This document shows, piece by piece, positions 39,935 through 50,889 of a stretch of DNA of 64,000 nucleotides. Position 1 is the first letter of the stretch; each line of letters opens with the position of its first letter. This stretch comes from Heliopora coerulea (taxonomy: Eukaryota; Cnidaria; Anthozoa; Scleralcyonacea; Helioporidae), in assembly GCA_030142905.1 (NCBI GenBank), contig JASJOG010000032.1, forward strand, positions 2,017,001 through 2,081,000, written 5' to 3'. The translations under genes and the position numbers were made by a program. The notes below the pieces were generated by a model. It saw nothing but the letters and a program-made list of their open reading frames with translations, was not told the DNA's origin and made no database searches.

Positions 39935-40083
39935 ATGGAAACACCTCTTAACATGATCATATGTGGCATGACTAACTGTGGTAAAACCTTCTATTAGCTA
40001 AATATGCTGGAAACCCAATTCAGTAAACATTTTGATTCTATCATTTTAATTTGCCCTACATTTTCCCATCAAATTCTATTATC
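39935..40083 (+). pseudogene. Packaging ATPase, N-terminal fragment
   Basis: Starts METPLNMIICGMTNCGKTFY with the P-loop GMTNCGKT, then stop, then ETQFSKHFDSIILICPTFSH. This P-loop near the start followed by a LICPTF strand is characteristic of FtsK/HerA-type packaging ATPases of Polintons and PLVs, which drive DNA into the capsid. Cut off after about 45 codons where a LINE begins. Confidence 0.7.
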
Positions 40084-40639
40084 TAAACTTTAAAAATATG
40101 GCATACATGGAACCCCACTGCTTTGGTTTAAGGATTAGTTCACTAATTGGTACCAATATATTAAAATAGGGAACATTGAATCAGAACAATAACATGTGGA
40201 GTTCCTCAAGGATCAAAATTGGGTCCATTGCTGTTCATACTTTATACCAATGACATGCCAAATTGTGCTAGTAAGCTTTCCTTTAGAATATTTGCAGATG
40301 ATACTAATAAATTTTATTCTAATTCATCTATAGATGAAATAGAATGAGTACTGAATGAAGAACTATACTACGTTATGCATTATTGTAGAGTAAATAAACT
40401 TATTATATGTTAATAACATCTGCAAATAAAAAAAAAATACGAAATATATGTATTAATAACATTCAGGAAAAATCATATAGATAACAAACTTAAATGGAGA
40501 CAGCAGATTAAACACATTAATAAAAAAAATGCTAAAAATACTGGGATTTTAAATAGGCTTACGTACTACATTAATTTGAGAGTGCTTAAGCAAATTTATT
40601 ATATATTATTATACCCTTATCTTAACTATTGATTAATGA
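40084..40639 (+). pseudogene. LINE RT fragment
   Basis: Pieces in shifting frames: KYGIHGTPLLWFK, a PQGSKLGPLLFILYTNDMP-like region about 40210-40260, and the catalytic block IFADDTN near 40290, then SIDEIE. Several stops. Confidence 0.65.
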
Positions 40640-40647
40640 GTAAGGGA

Positions 40648-43528
40648 CAGGGTTCGAAATTAACGGTTGTCCTGGACAACCAAAATTAGGCAGGGGCAAC
40701 CAATGTAGGCTGTGGCATTGCACTAATCTCTGACACTGTAGCAGTAGGCCAGCACATAGTATCAAAGTTTTTTGTCTTTGCAGAGTGAATAAAAACTAAA
40801 ACTAACTAAAAATGGGTAAATGCAAGTTTCCCAACCTGGGACTTTCAGACAACGCTTCTTTGATAAGTTTGATTCTCTCGAGTCTTTTTTGATTAACTGA
40901 CTGACGTGAGCCTGCAGTGTTTTTAGGAGCGGATATGCATTGTATTTGCTGCCAAATTGCTAGTTGTCGTTGAACAAAATAACAGAGGGTTTATTTAATT
41001 TGATTATATGAGCCTTCTTCAGTACTTTGGTCGGAAAAAGACACAGGGAAATAACAATTCAGAGAACCTTTGTGGAACAAGCAAAGACAATGAAGGTAAT
41101 TTAACATGAACAGCAGAACAGCAACTGCCCGAAGAAAGCTCAAAGAAACGACTTCGCACGTTTCAAGATTCATGGATGTCTGGGCGACCGTGGCTGGAAT
41201 TTGATGAAAAACAAAACTTTTGTAAATATTGTAGGCAGTTTGCTAAGGATAAATCTCTGTTTGGAAGCAAAACAGGAAACAGCAGTTTTCATCTAGATGG
41301 CATCAAGAAACATGAAAAAAGTGAAGGACATAAAACTGCCAATGGAAGCATGTCTAATTAATATGGAAAAAGAATCTGTTACTCGCCTAGTAAAGCTCTT
41401 TCATACAGTCTACTACTTGGTTAAGGCAGAACAACCTTTCAGAGATTTTGTCGGTCTCTGCGACCTTCAAGAAAGGAATGGTGTGAACACTGGTAAGAGC
41501 TATAAGAATGATAAACAGGCTGCCACATTTACACACTTTATAGCTGAAACTGTGAAGGAAGACTTTGCTAATAAGCTTTGGCAAGCTAGAATGTTCTCTG
41601 TCCTCAGTGATTCATCAACAGATGTGTCTATTACTGATGAAGAACTGGTATACATTAGATATCTAGAGGATGGTAGACCAGTAACAAAGTTTTTATCTAT
41701 TCAAGCATTGGCTAAGTCAGATGCACAAGGCATTGTTGCAGCAATTGATAAGGCTTTTCTAGATGAGACAGACATGCAACCAGACGAATGGTGTATGAAA
41801 ACTGTCGGAATGAGCACAGACGGTGCTGCAGTGATGGTTGGTGTCAGAAGTGGAGTAGTAACTAGGATTAAAGCTGATGTACCACATTTGCTTTCTGTGC
41901 ATTGTGTTGCACATCGATTAGAACTTGGCATAAAAGATACCATTAACCAAGTAGCCTACCTTAAAAAGGTGGATGGCCTCCTTTCATCCATTTACAAGTT
42001 CTACAGTAATTCACCCCTTAGCTGGTACAACCTGAAGGAAACTGGGGTAGCTTTCAATATCTAAGTCTTGAAACCAGCAAATGTTACGGGAACACGGTGG
42101 ATACCCCATTACGAGCGAGCAGCAAAAGTAATCAAACAGAATTGGCCTTGTCTTCTAGGCCATCTTGACTCTGTCTCAGCTAATGGCCAATCAGATGATG
42201 CCAAAGCAAAAGCTACAGGTTTGGCAAGGCTCCTCAGGTCATTAAAATTTGTTTACTTTTTTCAGTTCTTTCTGGATGTTTGTATGATTTTGGCTAGAAT
42301 GTCATTCCAGTTTCAGGCTAACGATACAGCACTGGAAAATGTGTCCACTTGTCTTGCTTCGAGTTTGTCTGCTTTCCATTCCTTGCTTACCACACCAGGA
42401 AGCAATGAAGCTGCATTTCTCACAGAAATTGCTAATGGAACTGTTTATAGGCAACAAGAACTACAAGGCAATAGAAACACTGCAATGCAGAATGTCTGCC
42501 GTAACAAGCAGGCTATAATCAGTGCAATAACGGGTCATCAGCGAAGGCTTTCTTCTATTAACGAGGATGCCATACTCAGAAATATGTCCATTTTCAATTT
42601 CAAGACCTGGCTCTTACGATTAGAGCTATTACAAGTCTATAGGAACGAACAGCTCCATTCCCTGTTGAAACATTTTGACAAACTGTTGATCAGGAATGAT
42701 TGTGACAAGGATTCAGCTGTTTTGGAGTGGGGTGAGCTGAAGATCTATGTTCCTTGTCTGGTAGCTGCTGAACTGGATATTTCCTATCTAGACCTATGGC
42801 AAAGGATTATCACACAAAATGAAGATCGCTTCAGGAACATTGTCCTGGTACTCACTATTGTGTTGCTGATTCCAATCCACACGAGTGAAGTAGAGAGAGG
42901 CTTTTCTCTTATGAATAGGGTAAAGCAAGATTGGCGAGCAAGGTTGACAACCACTAGTTTAAATGAATTGATGCGTATTTCTCTTTTGGGTCCTTCCTGC
43001 AATGAATTTGAACCAATGGGGGCTATAAGGCTGTGGTGGCAGAGTGGCAGGAGACCCAGAAGACCCCAAATACAGCCCTATGGACCCAGAGCAAGGCAGG
43101 CAAGTAACACAAGTTGTTCAGCTGTGGAACAGGTAGAACAATTGGTTAAGCCAGAAACTGAAAGTGAAGGCAGCTCTGGTGAATTCTCATAAACTAGAAG
43201 ACCTATCTGGCTGCCCTGGACAGAAAATGGTTTTAATGTTATTACAGCTTGACTCTACTCATTCTACTGTTGAATGCTGATTTTTATTAATATTTTAACT
43301 TTATTATTGCTGAGCTTTAATATTCAATATATATTAATAAAATTATAAAGCTACAATGGTCAATTCCTACAAATTCTCCTAAGTTACATGTGTAACCTAT
43401 CAACTCTACTGGCTTTAACAGGGGGAAGGCTGAAGGGGCCAGACAACCAAAATTTTATTGGGGCAACCAAACCGAGTCCTGTGGTTGCCCCATGGACAAC
43501 TGGACACATAAATAAATTTCGAACCCTG
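40648..43528 (+). mobile_element. hAT transposon
   Basis: 2881 bp with ends CAGGGTTCGAAATTAA...AATTTCGAACCCTG. Flanks GTAAGGGA (40640-40647) and GTTGGGGA (43529-43536) are an 8-bp duplication with two differences. Encodes one hAT transposase. Confidence 0.88.
41008..43192 (+). pseudogene. hAT transposase, zinc-finger (TTF/ZNF862-like) type
   Basis: Starts MSLLQYFGRKKTQGNN at 41008, with a stop near 41105. Zinc-finger region 41176-41361 (WLEFDEKQNFCKYCRQFAKD, KKHEKSEGHKTANG: CxxC and HxxxxxH). Frameshift near 41340; core 41297-42064 with SVLSDSSTDVSITDEELVYI and GMSTDGAAVMVGVRSGV containing the catalytic acidic residues; stop at 42062-42064; 42068-43192 with CLLGHLDSV region and the C-terminal dimerisation motif IPIHTSEVERGFSLMNRVKQ. 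Full-length otherwise, so a relatively young copy. Confidence 0.88.
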
Positions 43529-43536
43529 GTTGGGGA

Positions 43537-43850
43537 ATACTTACTCAACTAGATCAATGAAACTGCAATCTCAACAAACTAAATGTATAAAAAAAATTTT
43601 TTGTGTCAAGGCAAGAAAATGCAACACCATATTACAATCTCTTAAGCATTTTAAAATTTGACAAGATTTTTAAACTAAAAAATGGTATATTTGCATATAA
43701 GATTGTGAACAATAAGAGTAATATTCCTGCAATATTTTCTCAAACTATCCACCTAGCTTCTACATGTCATTCATATGATACTAGACTTGCTGACAAACAA
43801 AATGTTAGTAGACCTAAAGTTTGAACAAACTATGGTGTACATACGTTTAA
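43537..43850 (+). pseudogene. LINE C-terminal fragment
   Basis: Reads ACTTACTC... with KLQSQQTKCIKKIF and, at 43603-43824, LSILKFDKIFKLKNGIFAYK and TCHSYDTRLADKQNV, the usual C-terminus after RT in CR1/L2 LINEs. It continues the RT interrupted by the hAT. Confidence 0.65.
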
Positions 43851-44200
43851 CTTCATTTCTTCACAAATATGGCAAAGTATAGATCCTGAAACGAAGCTGT
43901 CAAATTTAGTTAATATTTTTAGGAAAAAATATATCCAGTCTTTACTTCTTTCACCAAAAAATGATATAAATAAGAACTATAACATATATAATCATAAATC
44001 CGTTTTGCCAAAAAATTGCTAATTTATAGTACTATTAGGCAGTGATCAACTCAAAAGCTTTTGGCTACTTTGATCACTGTGCACAACAAATTTCATTTAT
44101 GGGTCATTTTTGTTTTTTATCACTTTGTAATATTATTCTATACGTTTGCCTTATTTCATTAAAGTCTAAAGTGTCAGTCTATGAGCTTTTTGAAATACTT

Positions 44201-44939
44201 TCTTACTATGCTTAACAGGAATGAGGATAGGACCTTGCTTATCATCTGCACCATTTCATCACTGATATTGAGTGGTCATATTCATTCTGCTCCTGGTGGT
44301 GAGTACAACATATTTTCATATGTAGTGAACAAGAGAGCTAGTGTTGCTTTCAGGTAAAGCGATTTTAAATTAGACTAGTTGTTTGAGGATATTGCAATAC
44401 TCATATATTACAAAATAACAGTTCCTTTACTCAGGCCAATATTGTATACTGCCCCTGATAAACATTTTGAAGACACTGATGCACTATACATGGTCTGTCA
44501 GATATCACTTATGTGTTAATAAAAAGCCAATTCAAAAGTTAACCATGGTTCTTGAGCTTGTTTGCTTACAACCTATTACAAATCAGGAAATTATTCTGTT
44601 GTCTCAGTTTGCATGTATTCACTTTTATTAGGTAGAAATTGATTTGGATTTAGAATTCATCTCAGCTCCAAGTGAGAGATTCTGTAAATGTTTTGTGCTA
44701 ACTAACCACATTTCCCCCCTGCCCCAAAGGAAGTTGAAAACTGGCCCTAAGTTCTAAACCCACTCGCTTAAATTAATCTCTGTCATACTGTTTAAAGACT
44801 TTACAGGTTTCTTGCTACTTTTGAGGAAATATATTCAGGGATGCATTTAAAGTCATAGAGTGAAATTGATTAAAATTATTTAATTCAAGCACCCAGACTT
44901 TCTGTGGAATCTGCTGAAATTGTGACTAATATTTTACTG
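44201..44939. other. No recognisable gene
   Basis: No frame of note on either strand. Could be old non-coding sequence between two LINEs. A weak resemblance to an ATPase strand at 44213-44300 was considered and rejected. Confidence 0.5.
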
Positions 44940-44956
44940 CTTATGAAGAAAGTGCA

Positions 44957-46091
44957 ATGGCGGCAGGTCGTTTCAGGTCGCTCATAACAAATGACGAACT
45001 TGAAACTAAACTTCGCTCTGATCTAATAGAAAATGACACTGAAATATTATGGATTGAAGTATGTCCTTTCAAATCCAAATGCTCGTTTGTTATTGCTGGA
45101 ATTTACAGGCCTCCATCTACTAATTATCAAGATGATACTTATATGTTAAATAAAGAAATAATACTTTTGGGTGATTGTAATATTGATTTTCTGAACGTAA
45201 ATCAATTCAATAAGCATAACCTGGTAAAGAGTTTGCATTTAACACAACTTATCAACCAAAGTATGAGGCCCATGTCTAAAACAGGTTTAGATCGTTTTTG
45301 GACAAGCCATATGGAAAGGATAACAATCATAGGTATCAAGTTGGTTGGATTATCAGGCCATCTTACAACAATTGCTGTAGGATGATATAAAGGCCAAACT
45401 TTGTCTAGTCAAGTCTTTTACATCCAGGGATCTGAAACACAGAAATGAGCAAAAGTTAATTAAAGTGCTAAATGAGGCTATGTGGGACATAACCTTTGTA
45501 TTTGAAGATGTTGATCATACAGTTGACACCTGGTATAGAATATTTAATGAAGTACTGGATAGTCAAGTACTGCCTAAGTAGAAAAGAGTCAAAGATAAAG
45601 CACAGCCAGACTAGTTTACAACTGACCTAAACAAATAAATTAAGAAAAGAGGCCAGCAACTAAAAAAAAAAAATCTGGAAGATTGGTCTAAATTTAAGCA
45701 AGTAAAGGATAAAGTATACATCCAAATAAGGAGAGCTAAAGAAAATTACTTTAAGACTCAAGTAGCTGAGAATCAACAAAATCCAAAAAAGCTATGGAAT
45801 GTCATTAAGAATCTTACAAGAAGCGATGTAGACAAGGATGCCACTGTCCGTCAGTTGAAGGAATGAGACAACGTCATAGGCAAGCTTGAAATTGCTGAAC
45901 TATTCAATTCGTTTTTGTTTTTTTTAACTCAGCTTATGAATTTGCTTAGCTCTATGTCAGCAACATCATCAACAGGGATTTCCCTGAACAAAATCAAAGG
46001 TTTGGGAAGAAAGTCTTTGATTACTTTCACTATTTCATATATCACCCCACAAAAGATTGAGAGTTTGTTACATAGTTTGCCAAATTGTAAG
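44957..46091 (+). pseudogene. LINE endonuclease and linker
   Basis: 44957-45385 carries apurinic-endonuclease-type motifs: FVIAGIYRPPST and IILLGDCNIDFL; the last motif (GLSGHLTTIAV) has Gly-His where SDH is usual. Further frames continue with NEAMWDITFVFEDVDHTVDT and KENYFKTQVAENQQNPKKLW, typical of the linker before RT. Multiple stops. The endonuclease nicks the target for priming. Confidence 0.8.
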
Positions 46092-46096
46092 GCTAC

Positions 46097-46213
46097 TGTT
46101 ATGTACTTTATTGAACATTGAATATCGATGATAAAATGTCAGTTGGACGTTCAGAGTGTCTTCTGACCAACTGATCAGCAGTCACAACATTAACATTACC
46201 TAAATACATGACA
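46097..46213 (-). repeat. 3' LTR of Ty3 element 2
   Basis: 117 bp; inward on the minus strand a purine-rich tract (GAGGGTGAGAA) abuts it as polypurine tract. Confidence 0.92.
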
Positions 46214-47017
46214 TTCTCACCCTCATAATCAATATCAAGAAGTGACTAACAGCTCAAACATTTGTATTTTTAGTTAAATGTGCTTATATGTGTTTATCAA
46301 GATTGATGTTAAGATAATTTGTTTGGTCTCCTACTGATTCTAGCTCTTCTTGTCATGTAGTACTTCAAACCTGTTTGCAAATCCTCTTTTACTGGTACTT
46401 ATGTAGGTGTTGTCCGGGTATTCTTGATCGTAGTAGAATCATGCTGAATAACTGAATATGTATTGTTATGACATGATTCTTCTAGACATTGTATTAGTGG
46501 TGTATTAACATCATTATTTGGATTTATATCCAGGTGGTCAGCATCTTCTGCAGTTGAACTTTCACTGTTTCTTAACTGTTCGGGTTCTTGTCTTCCTGAG
46601 CCACACTATAAGGCAACTCTATTGCGTCTGAGTCTCTGGTTCCCTGTATCAACGAGGTATGAGGAAGGTGATGAATGATGATCAACAACAATTGCTTGTT
46701 TCCATAATTTTGATCCTGGTTCTGGTGAGGTTTGCAGTTGGTCACTGAGCTTCAGGGGTGCCAATTCTTTCTTTCTGCTGTGATTATAGTAGTATATGCT
46801 TGCTTCACCTCATTGGAGTTAAGCTTCTGGCTCAAGGAGATCGTGTGTGATTGGAAGGCTTGTTTGTAGTCTTCTTCCCATGCATAGTTGTGATGGCGAG
46901 AGCTTTATGCCAGGTATTGGTGTTGCTCAATAAACCAAAAGGGCCTTGTGCTTGTCATTGTTCTTTCTCCACAATGATTTCACAATCTTCACTGCCGCTT
47001 CCACTTCTGCATTTGTG
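46214..47017 (-). pseudogene. Ty3 element 2 integrase C-terminus and 3' region
   Basis: No long open frame; scraps of integrase C-terminal domain on the minus strand. Frameshifts and stops dominate. Confidence 0.45.
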
Positions 47018-47392
47018 TTAGGATGTTTTGGGCTTATCACAACATGCTGAAAATTGTAGGACTTCAAAGTTTTTAAACTCTTCACTCATGTACTGTGTAC
47101 CACAGTCTGTTGTGAGCTTATCTGGTATGCCGTGCCTTTCATAGCATCCTTTTAAGGCTTCTACAGTGCTACAAGCAGGAAGGTTGCTGAGCTCTATCAC
47201 CTCTATGTATTTAGATAAATAGTCTACCAACAGTACATAGTTTTCACTCTGAAAGGTGAAGGTGTCAGATGCTACTTCAGCCCAAGGGTAGACAGGGGTC
47301 TTACCTGGTATCATCGGTTCTTTTGGTTGTGCAGGTGCATAGTCATGACATATAGAGCAGTTCTTTATTTTCTCTTCGACTTGAGAATTCAT
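47018..47392 (-). pseudogene. Ty3 element 2 integrase
   Basis: 124 codons with the cysteine pair of the zinc finger (NCSICHDYAPAQPKEPM), catalytic Asp in VASDTFTFQSENYVLLVDYL and second Asp in LTTDCGTQYMSEEFKNF. The third acidic residue lies past the frame break. Upstream to 47600 in other frames come parts of the HHCC region. Confidence 0.8.
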
Positions 47393-47846
47393 ACCAGGCC
47401 AGTACAGGGCTTCTCATGATCTTTGCTTAGACTTGACAATACCAAGGTGAACTTCATGGATGAGTTCCAGCATTTCCTGTCGCATTGATGGTGGCACTAC
47501 AATTTGCATTCCTCTATAGATTACATCGTCCATTACAGCTAAATAATCAAGGTTATCCCAATATGGCCTGATGCTGTGAGGTACTTGTTTTGTCTCAGAC
47601 CATCCTGACTGAATTATTGGCTGTGTTTTGTTGAAGCTGTAGGTATTTCATCGGAGTTGCTGAGATCCTTCCTATTGTGTTTACTTGGAATTACTCTCTT
47701 TCAGGTGGTACTTTATTCAGACTTGCTTTGCTGAGTGTGTCTGCTATGACCTGCTTCTTGCTTGGAAGATATTCAACTTTCAGGTCATATCCCTTTAATT
47801 TTAGCATCATTGATTGAAGTTGAAGGGGAGCTGACAACATAGGTTT

Positions 47847-49100
47847 TCAAAGAATGGTTTCCAGTGGTTTGTGATCCGTTTGTACTACAGTTTCCTTTCC
47901 TAAAATACATTCCCTGAATTTATTTGTGCTAAACACAATTGCCGACATTTCTTTCTGTACGGGTGACCAATTCAGCTCAGATGCACAACGTTTCTGTGAG
48001 GCATAGGCTTTTTGTTTGTTTTCCTGTAAAAGTACTGCTCCGATTGCCCTCTTGCTTGCATCACACTGTATTGTTACTTCCTTGTGGACATCATAATAGG
48101 CTAGGACTGGCACTGTACAGCACAAATCTTTGATGTGTTGAAAGGCTAATTCCTGTGGTTTATCCCAGTGGAAGATTGTGTCTTTCTGTGTCAGATGACA
48201 TAGTGGTCCTTCAACTTCAGCTAGCTTTGGTAAGAACTTGGCAAGGTATTGTACTGATCCAAGGAAATGGTGAACATCTTCCTTATTTTCCGGTGCTGGC
48301 ATGTTTTTCATTGCCTTCACTTTTTCCAGATCTGGTTTAAGTCCGTGTGCTGGTACTATGTGACCCACATAACGTACTTCTTTTCCGACTTTCACCTTGT
48401 CGAAATTGAGCTTGAGGTTTAAGCTTTTAGCTCTGTCAAGTACTTATCACAGAACAGCATTGTGATGTTGTATGTCTCTTCCAGCTACCAGTATGTCATC
48501 CATTATGGCACGTGCATACTCTATTCCTTCAAGCATCTTGTCCATTGCTCTCTGATGCATTTCTGGTGCCGACTTGATACCAAATGGAAATTTCAACCAG
48601 CGGTATCATCCTAAGGGTGTGTTAATTGTTCTGAGGAGGCTGGACTTGTAATCCAATCTCATTTGGAGATATCCACTCTTGGCATCTAACACTGTGAATA
48701 CTTTGGCTTCAGGGATCTTGCTAGCATTTACCTCCACTGTTGGAATTGGATAACACTCATGTTTCACTGCCTTGTTTAAATCTGACGGGTCTAGGCAAAT
48801 GCAGATCTTATTGCCTTTTTATGCCACAACCATGGAGCTTACCCAATCTGTAGGTTGCTTTACATTAGGGAGGTGTCCCTCTCCATTTCTTTTAGTTTGC
48901 TCATGATCTTTGGAAGGAGAGCTGCTGGTTGTCTTCTAGGGCAGTGAACCATGGGTTTTACCATTGAATTTATTTTGATCGAGTAGGCTCCTGGCATTAA
49001 CCCAGTGGCACTTCCCTTATCTGGGTGTTGTATCAGGAATTCTTTTACGTCATGGTCAATTTCATGTACTCTTTTTATCAAGTCAAGAGCTTTACACACT
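47847..49100 (-). pseudogene. Ty3 element 2 reverse transcriptase and RNase H
   Basis: RT fingers and palm between 49099 and 48400 in several frames, with the catalytic box read as IMDDILVAG about 48490-48515. 47847-48395 holds the connection and RNase H (VRYVGHIVPAHGLKPDLEKV, HFLGSVQYLAKFLPKL, QCDASKRAIGAVLLQ, TDHKPLETIL). Confidence 0.88.
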
Positions 49101-49283
49101 TTTCCAGACAGAATTGCATTCTGGGGTTTGTCAATGATGAAGAATTTGACTTTGATCTCCTTGTCCCTGTGCCTTACTTTCGATGTTGCACATTCTCTGG
49201 GTAGGATTTGGTGTTGACTGTATGATACAAGTCTTTTGTGGGTTTTCTTAATTTGAGCTTCAGGTGCTACACATCACAGCTGG

Positions 49284-49535
49284 TTAGAGCTTAGTACACT
49301 TGCCTGTGTCCCAGTGTCTAATTGGCATCACAGGGTATACTGGCCTATTAGAACAGTCTCCCACCATTTTTGGTTTCCTTCCACTTGGTGAAATTTCAAT
49401 GTTATGATGGCCAGTATCCTCATCAGAATTGCTTGTTTCTTCACTTGCGTTTATCTTCTTTCCTTTTGATCTACACATTCTTGCAAAGTGCACATTCTTG
49501 CAAAGTGCCCAATCTTTCCACATTTCCTGCAACAC
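49284..49535 (-). pseudogene. Ty3 element 2 nucleocapsid knuckle and protease region
   Basis: A CCHC knuckle remains in part (HFARMCRSKGKK). A 17-bp tandem duplication (49474-49490 / 49491-49507, CACATTCTTGCAAAGTG) inside it shifts the frame. The protease active site would follow near 49290-49320 (RHWDTGKCTKL reads as DTG with preceding HW). Confidence 0.65.
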
Positions 49536-49795
49536 TGGTTTTTAGGTGCACATTTTTGGCACTTTGCTTTTGGGTGCCTTGTCTCCCTTTCAGTTGATTC
49601 TGGGCCAGGTGTGCTTCATTGTTTTGAATATTGACTACACTGTTCAGATTTATTAGCTTTTGTTGAAACACTGTGTACTGACACATTCGGATCTTTCCCT
49701 GCAATTACTTGCATGCCATCCTTAGTGGCTTCAAACAGTCTTCCTATGTTAATGGCAGTTTCCAGTGTTAAGTTTTTACTCTTCTCCAGACAATG

Positions 49796-50011
49796 CTATC
49801 TCACTCTTTTGTCTAATGACTTATGTGCTATGGCATTTCTGATGAGTTTTTCCATTTCTTGAATGTCCAAACCATGAGCTAGTAGTTTTAGGTCGGTCAC
49901 AAAATTGTCGAATGTTTCACCGGGCTTTTGGTGTCTTCTATCAAACTGTACTGCCACCATTATAGGATTTTTCTTCGATGCTAACTGCTCATTCGAGAAC
50001 ATCTTTTTCAC
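49796..50011 (-). pseudogene. Ty3 element 2 gag fragment
   Basis: 71 codons: QFDRRHQKPGETFDNFVTDL then KLLAHGLDIQEMEKLIRNAI, the capsid C-terminal domain pattern of Ty3 gag. Upstream gag to 50300 is in broken frames. Confidence 0.7.
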
Positions 50012-50300
50012 TCACCTCTTGGCGGTCTTACCTCTCTCCTATTTGAACAATGTTCCACTGGAAGGTCAGGTACATTTCTTGGTCTTTTTCTCCCACATAA
50101 CTCACAAGATTACAGATTTTTCTTTCTCTGTGCACTTAAGGGACCTCCAAATGTGAATTTGCAATGTTGATAAAACTGCTCCCATTCTTTGTGGAGGTCT
50201 GTTGCTTGTCAACTCATTGTGGGCCAGTTGTACAACTTTGGGTATCTTTCTGCCATTTTCCAGATTAATTTGTCAAATGCAAATCGGTTAGTCACTAAAT

Positions 50301-50317
50301 CCCGTTTCCTGACACCA
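50301..50317 (-). other. Primer binding site of Ty3 element 2
   Basis: Minus strand TGGTGTCAGGAAACGGG right after the 5' LTR; this form of primer site is common in invertebrate Ty3 elements. Confidence 0.8.
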
Positions 50318-50434
50318 TGTTATATACTTTATTGAACATTGAATGTCAACAATAATACGTCAGTTGGACGTTCAGAGCGTCTTCCAACCAACTGATCAAT
50401 GGTCACAACATTAACATTAACTAAATACACAACA
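50318..50434 (-). repeat. 5' LTR of Ty3 element 2
   Basis: 117 bp with TG...CA ends, paired with 46097-46213, about a dozen differences. Confidence 0.92.
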
Positions 50435-50439
50435 GCTAC

Positions 50440-50760
50440 TGGTGCTGATGGATTGGGCCCAATCATTGCCACTGAGTTGACTAATAAGCCAATGCATCAA
50501 TAATGGCATTTTCACTTCTATATGGAAATTCACTAAAGTTACCCCAATTTATAAGGGCCAAGGAGCAGAAGATGATAAAAATAATTTTCACCCAATATCC
50601 ATTCTGCCGTTGCCCTTTATTTATAGTCACATGAGAGATAATGATTTTTTCTACCACCTGCAGTCTGAGTTTCAGAAATCATGCTCTACATACATACATA
50701 CGTTTTATATTTGGCAATACAAATGAAATTAAGGCAGCATTTGCTGATGTGGACCTACAC
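50440..50760 (+). pseudogene. LINE RT start, continuation after Ty3 insert
   Basis: GADGLGPIIATELTN at the resumption, then short decayed frames with the KVTPIYKG-like region near 50540-50570. Confirms that Ty3 element 2 landed in the LINE RT. Confidence 0.6.
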
Positions 50761-50889
50761 AATTATTAACTTTAATAACAAGTATCTAAAAAATAAAATA
50801 AAATAAGCTTGTCTCTAGATAAAAAATGAAGTTTAGCATCTAAATGTTATATACAAATCAGTAATAAATAAATTCATAGAAATCATAGA

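Larger units (their letters stand above)
16160..40083. mobile_element. Polinton-like virus (PLV)-type element, heavily interrupted
   Basis: After discounting nested insertions, about 14 kb carries a linked gene set: PolB-helicase, VLTF3-like factor, Bro-N protein, several small membrane proteins, LamG-like protein and a structural-type protein on the minus strand; integrase with chromodomain, membrane protein, candidate capsid and packaging ATPase on the plus strand. The two gene sets diverge from about 32980. Integrase plus capsid plus ATPase plus PolB is the hallmark set of Polintons/PLVs. Both ends are truncated (16160 inside the helicase, 40083 inside the ATPase), so terminal repeats are absent. 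Confidence 0.8.
40084..44200 (+). mobile_element. LINE (CR1/L2-like), 5'-truncated, carrying a hAT element
   Basis: RT fragments before (40084-40639) and after (43537-43850) the hAT insert belong to one element in plus orientation. Boundaries: truncated start near 40084, end about 44200. Confidence 0.7.
46097..50434 (-). mobile_element. Ty3/gypsy retrotransposon 2, complete
   Basis: 4338 bp, minus orientation, 117-bp LTRs, flanked by the target duplication GCTAC (46092-46096, 50435-50439). Gag with zinc knuckle, protease, RT, RNase H and integrase are all recognisable but frameshifted. Almost the same length as Ty3 element 1 but a different family by LTR and sequence. Confidence 0.95.
44940..50770 (+). 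mobile_element. LINE with endonuclease, carrying Ty3 element 2
   Basis: Endonuclease and linker at 44957-46091, then interrupted at 46097-50434 by Ty3 element 2, resuming at 50440 with RT start. Ends at about 50770. Plus strand. Confidence 0.75.

Noticed and set aside
44213..44300. Continuation of the packaging ATPase after the LINE (hydrophobic strand LLIICTISSL)
   Set aside because: No Walker B acidic pair and no further ATPase motifs; resemblance is too weak.
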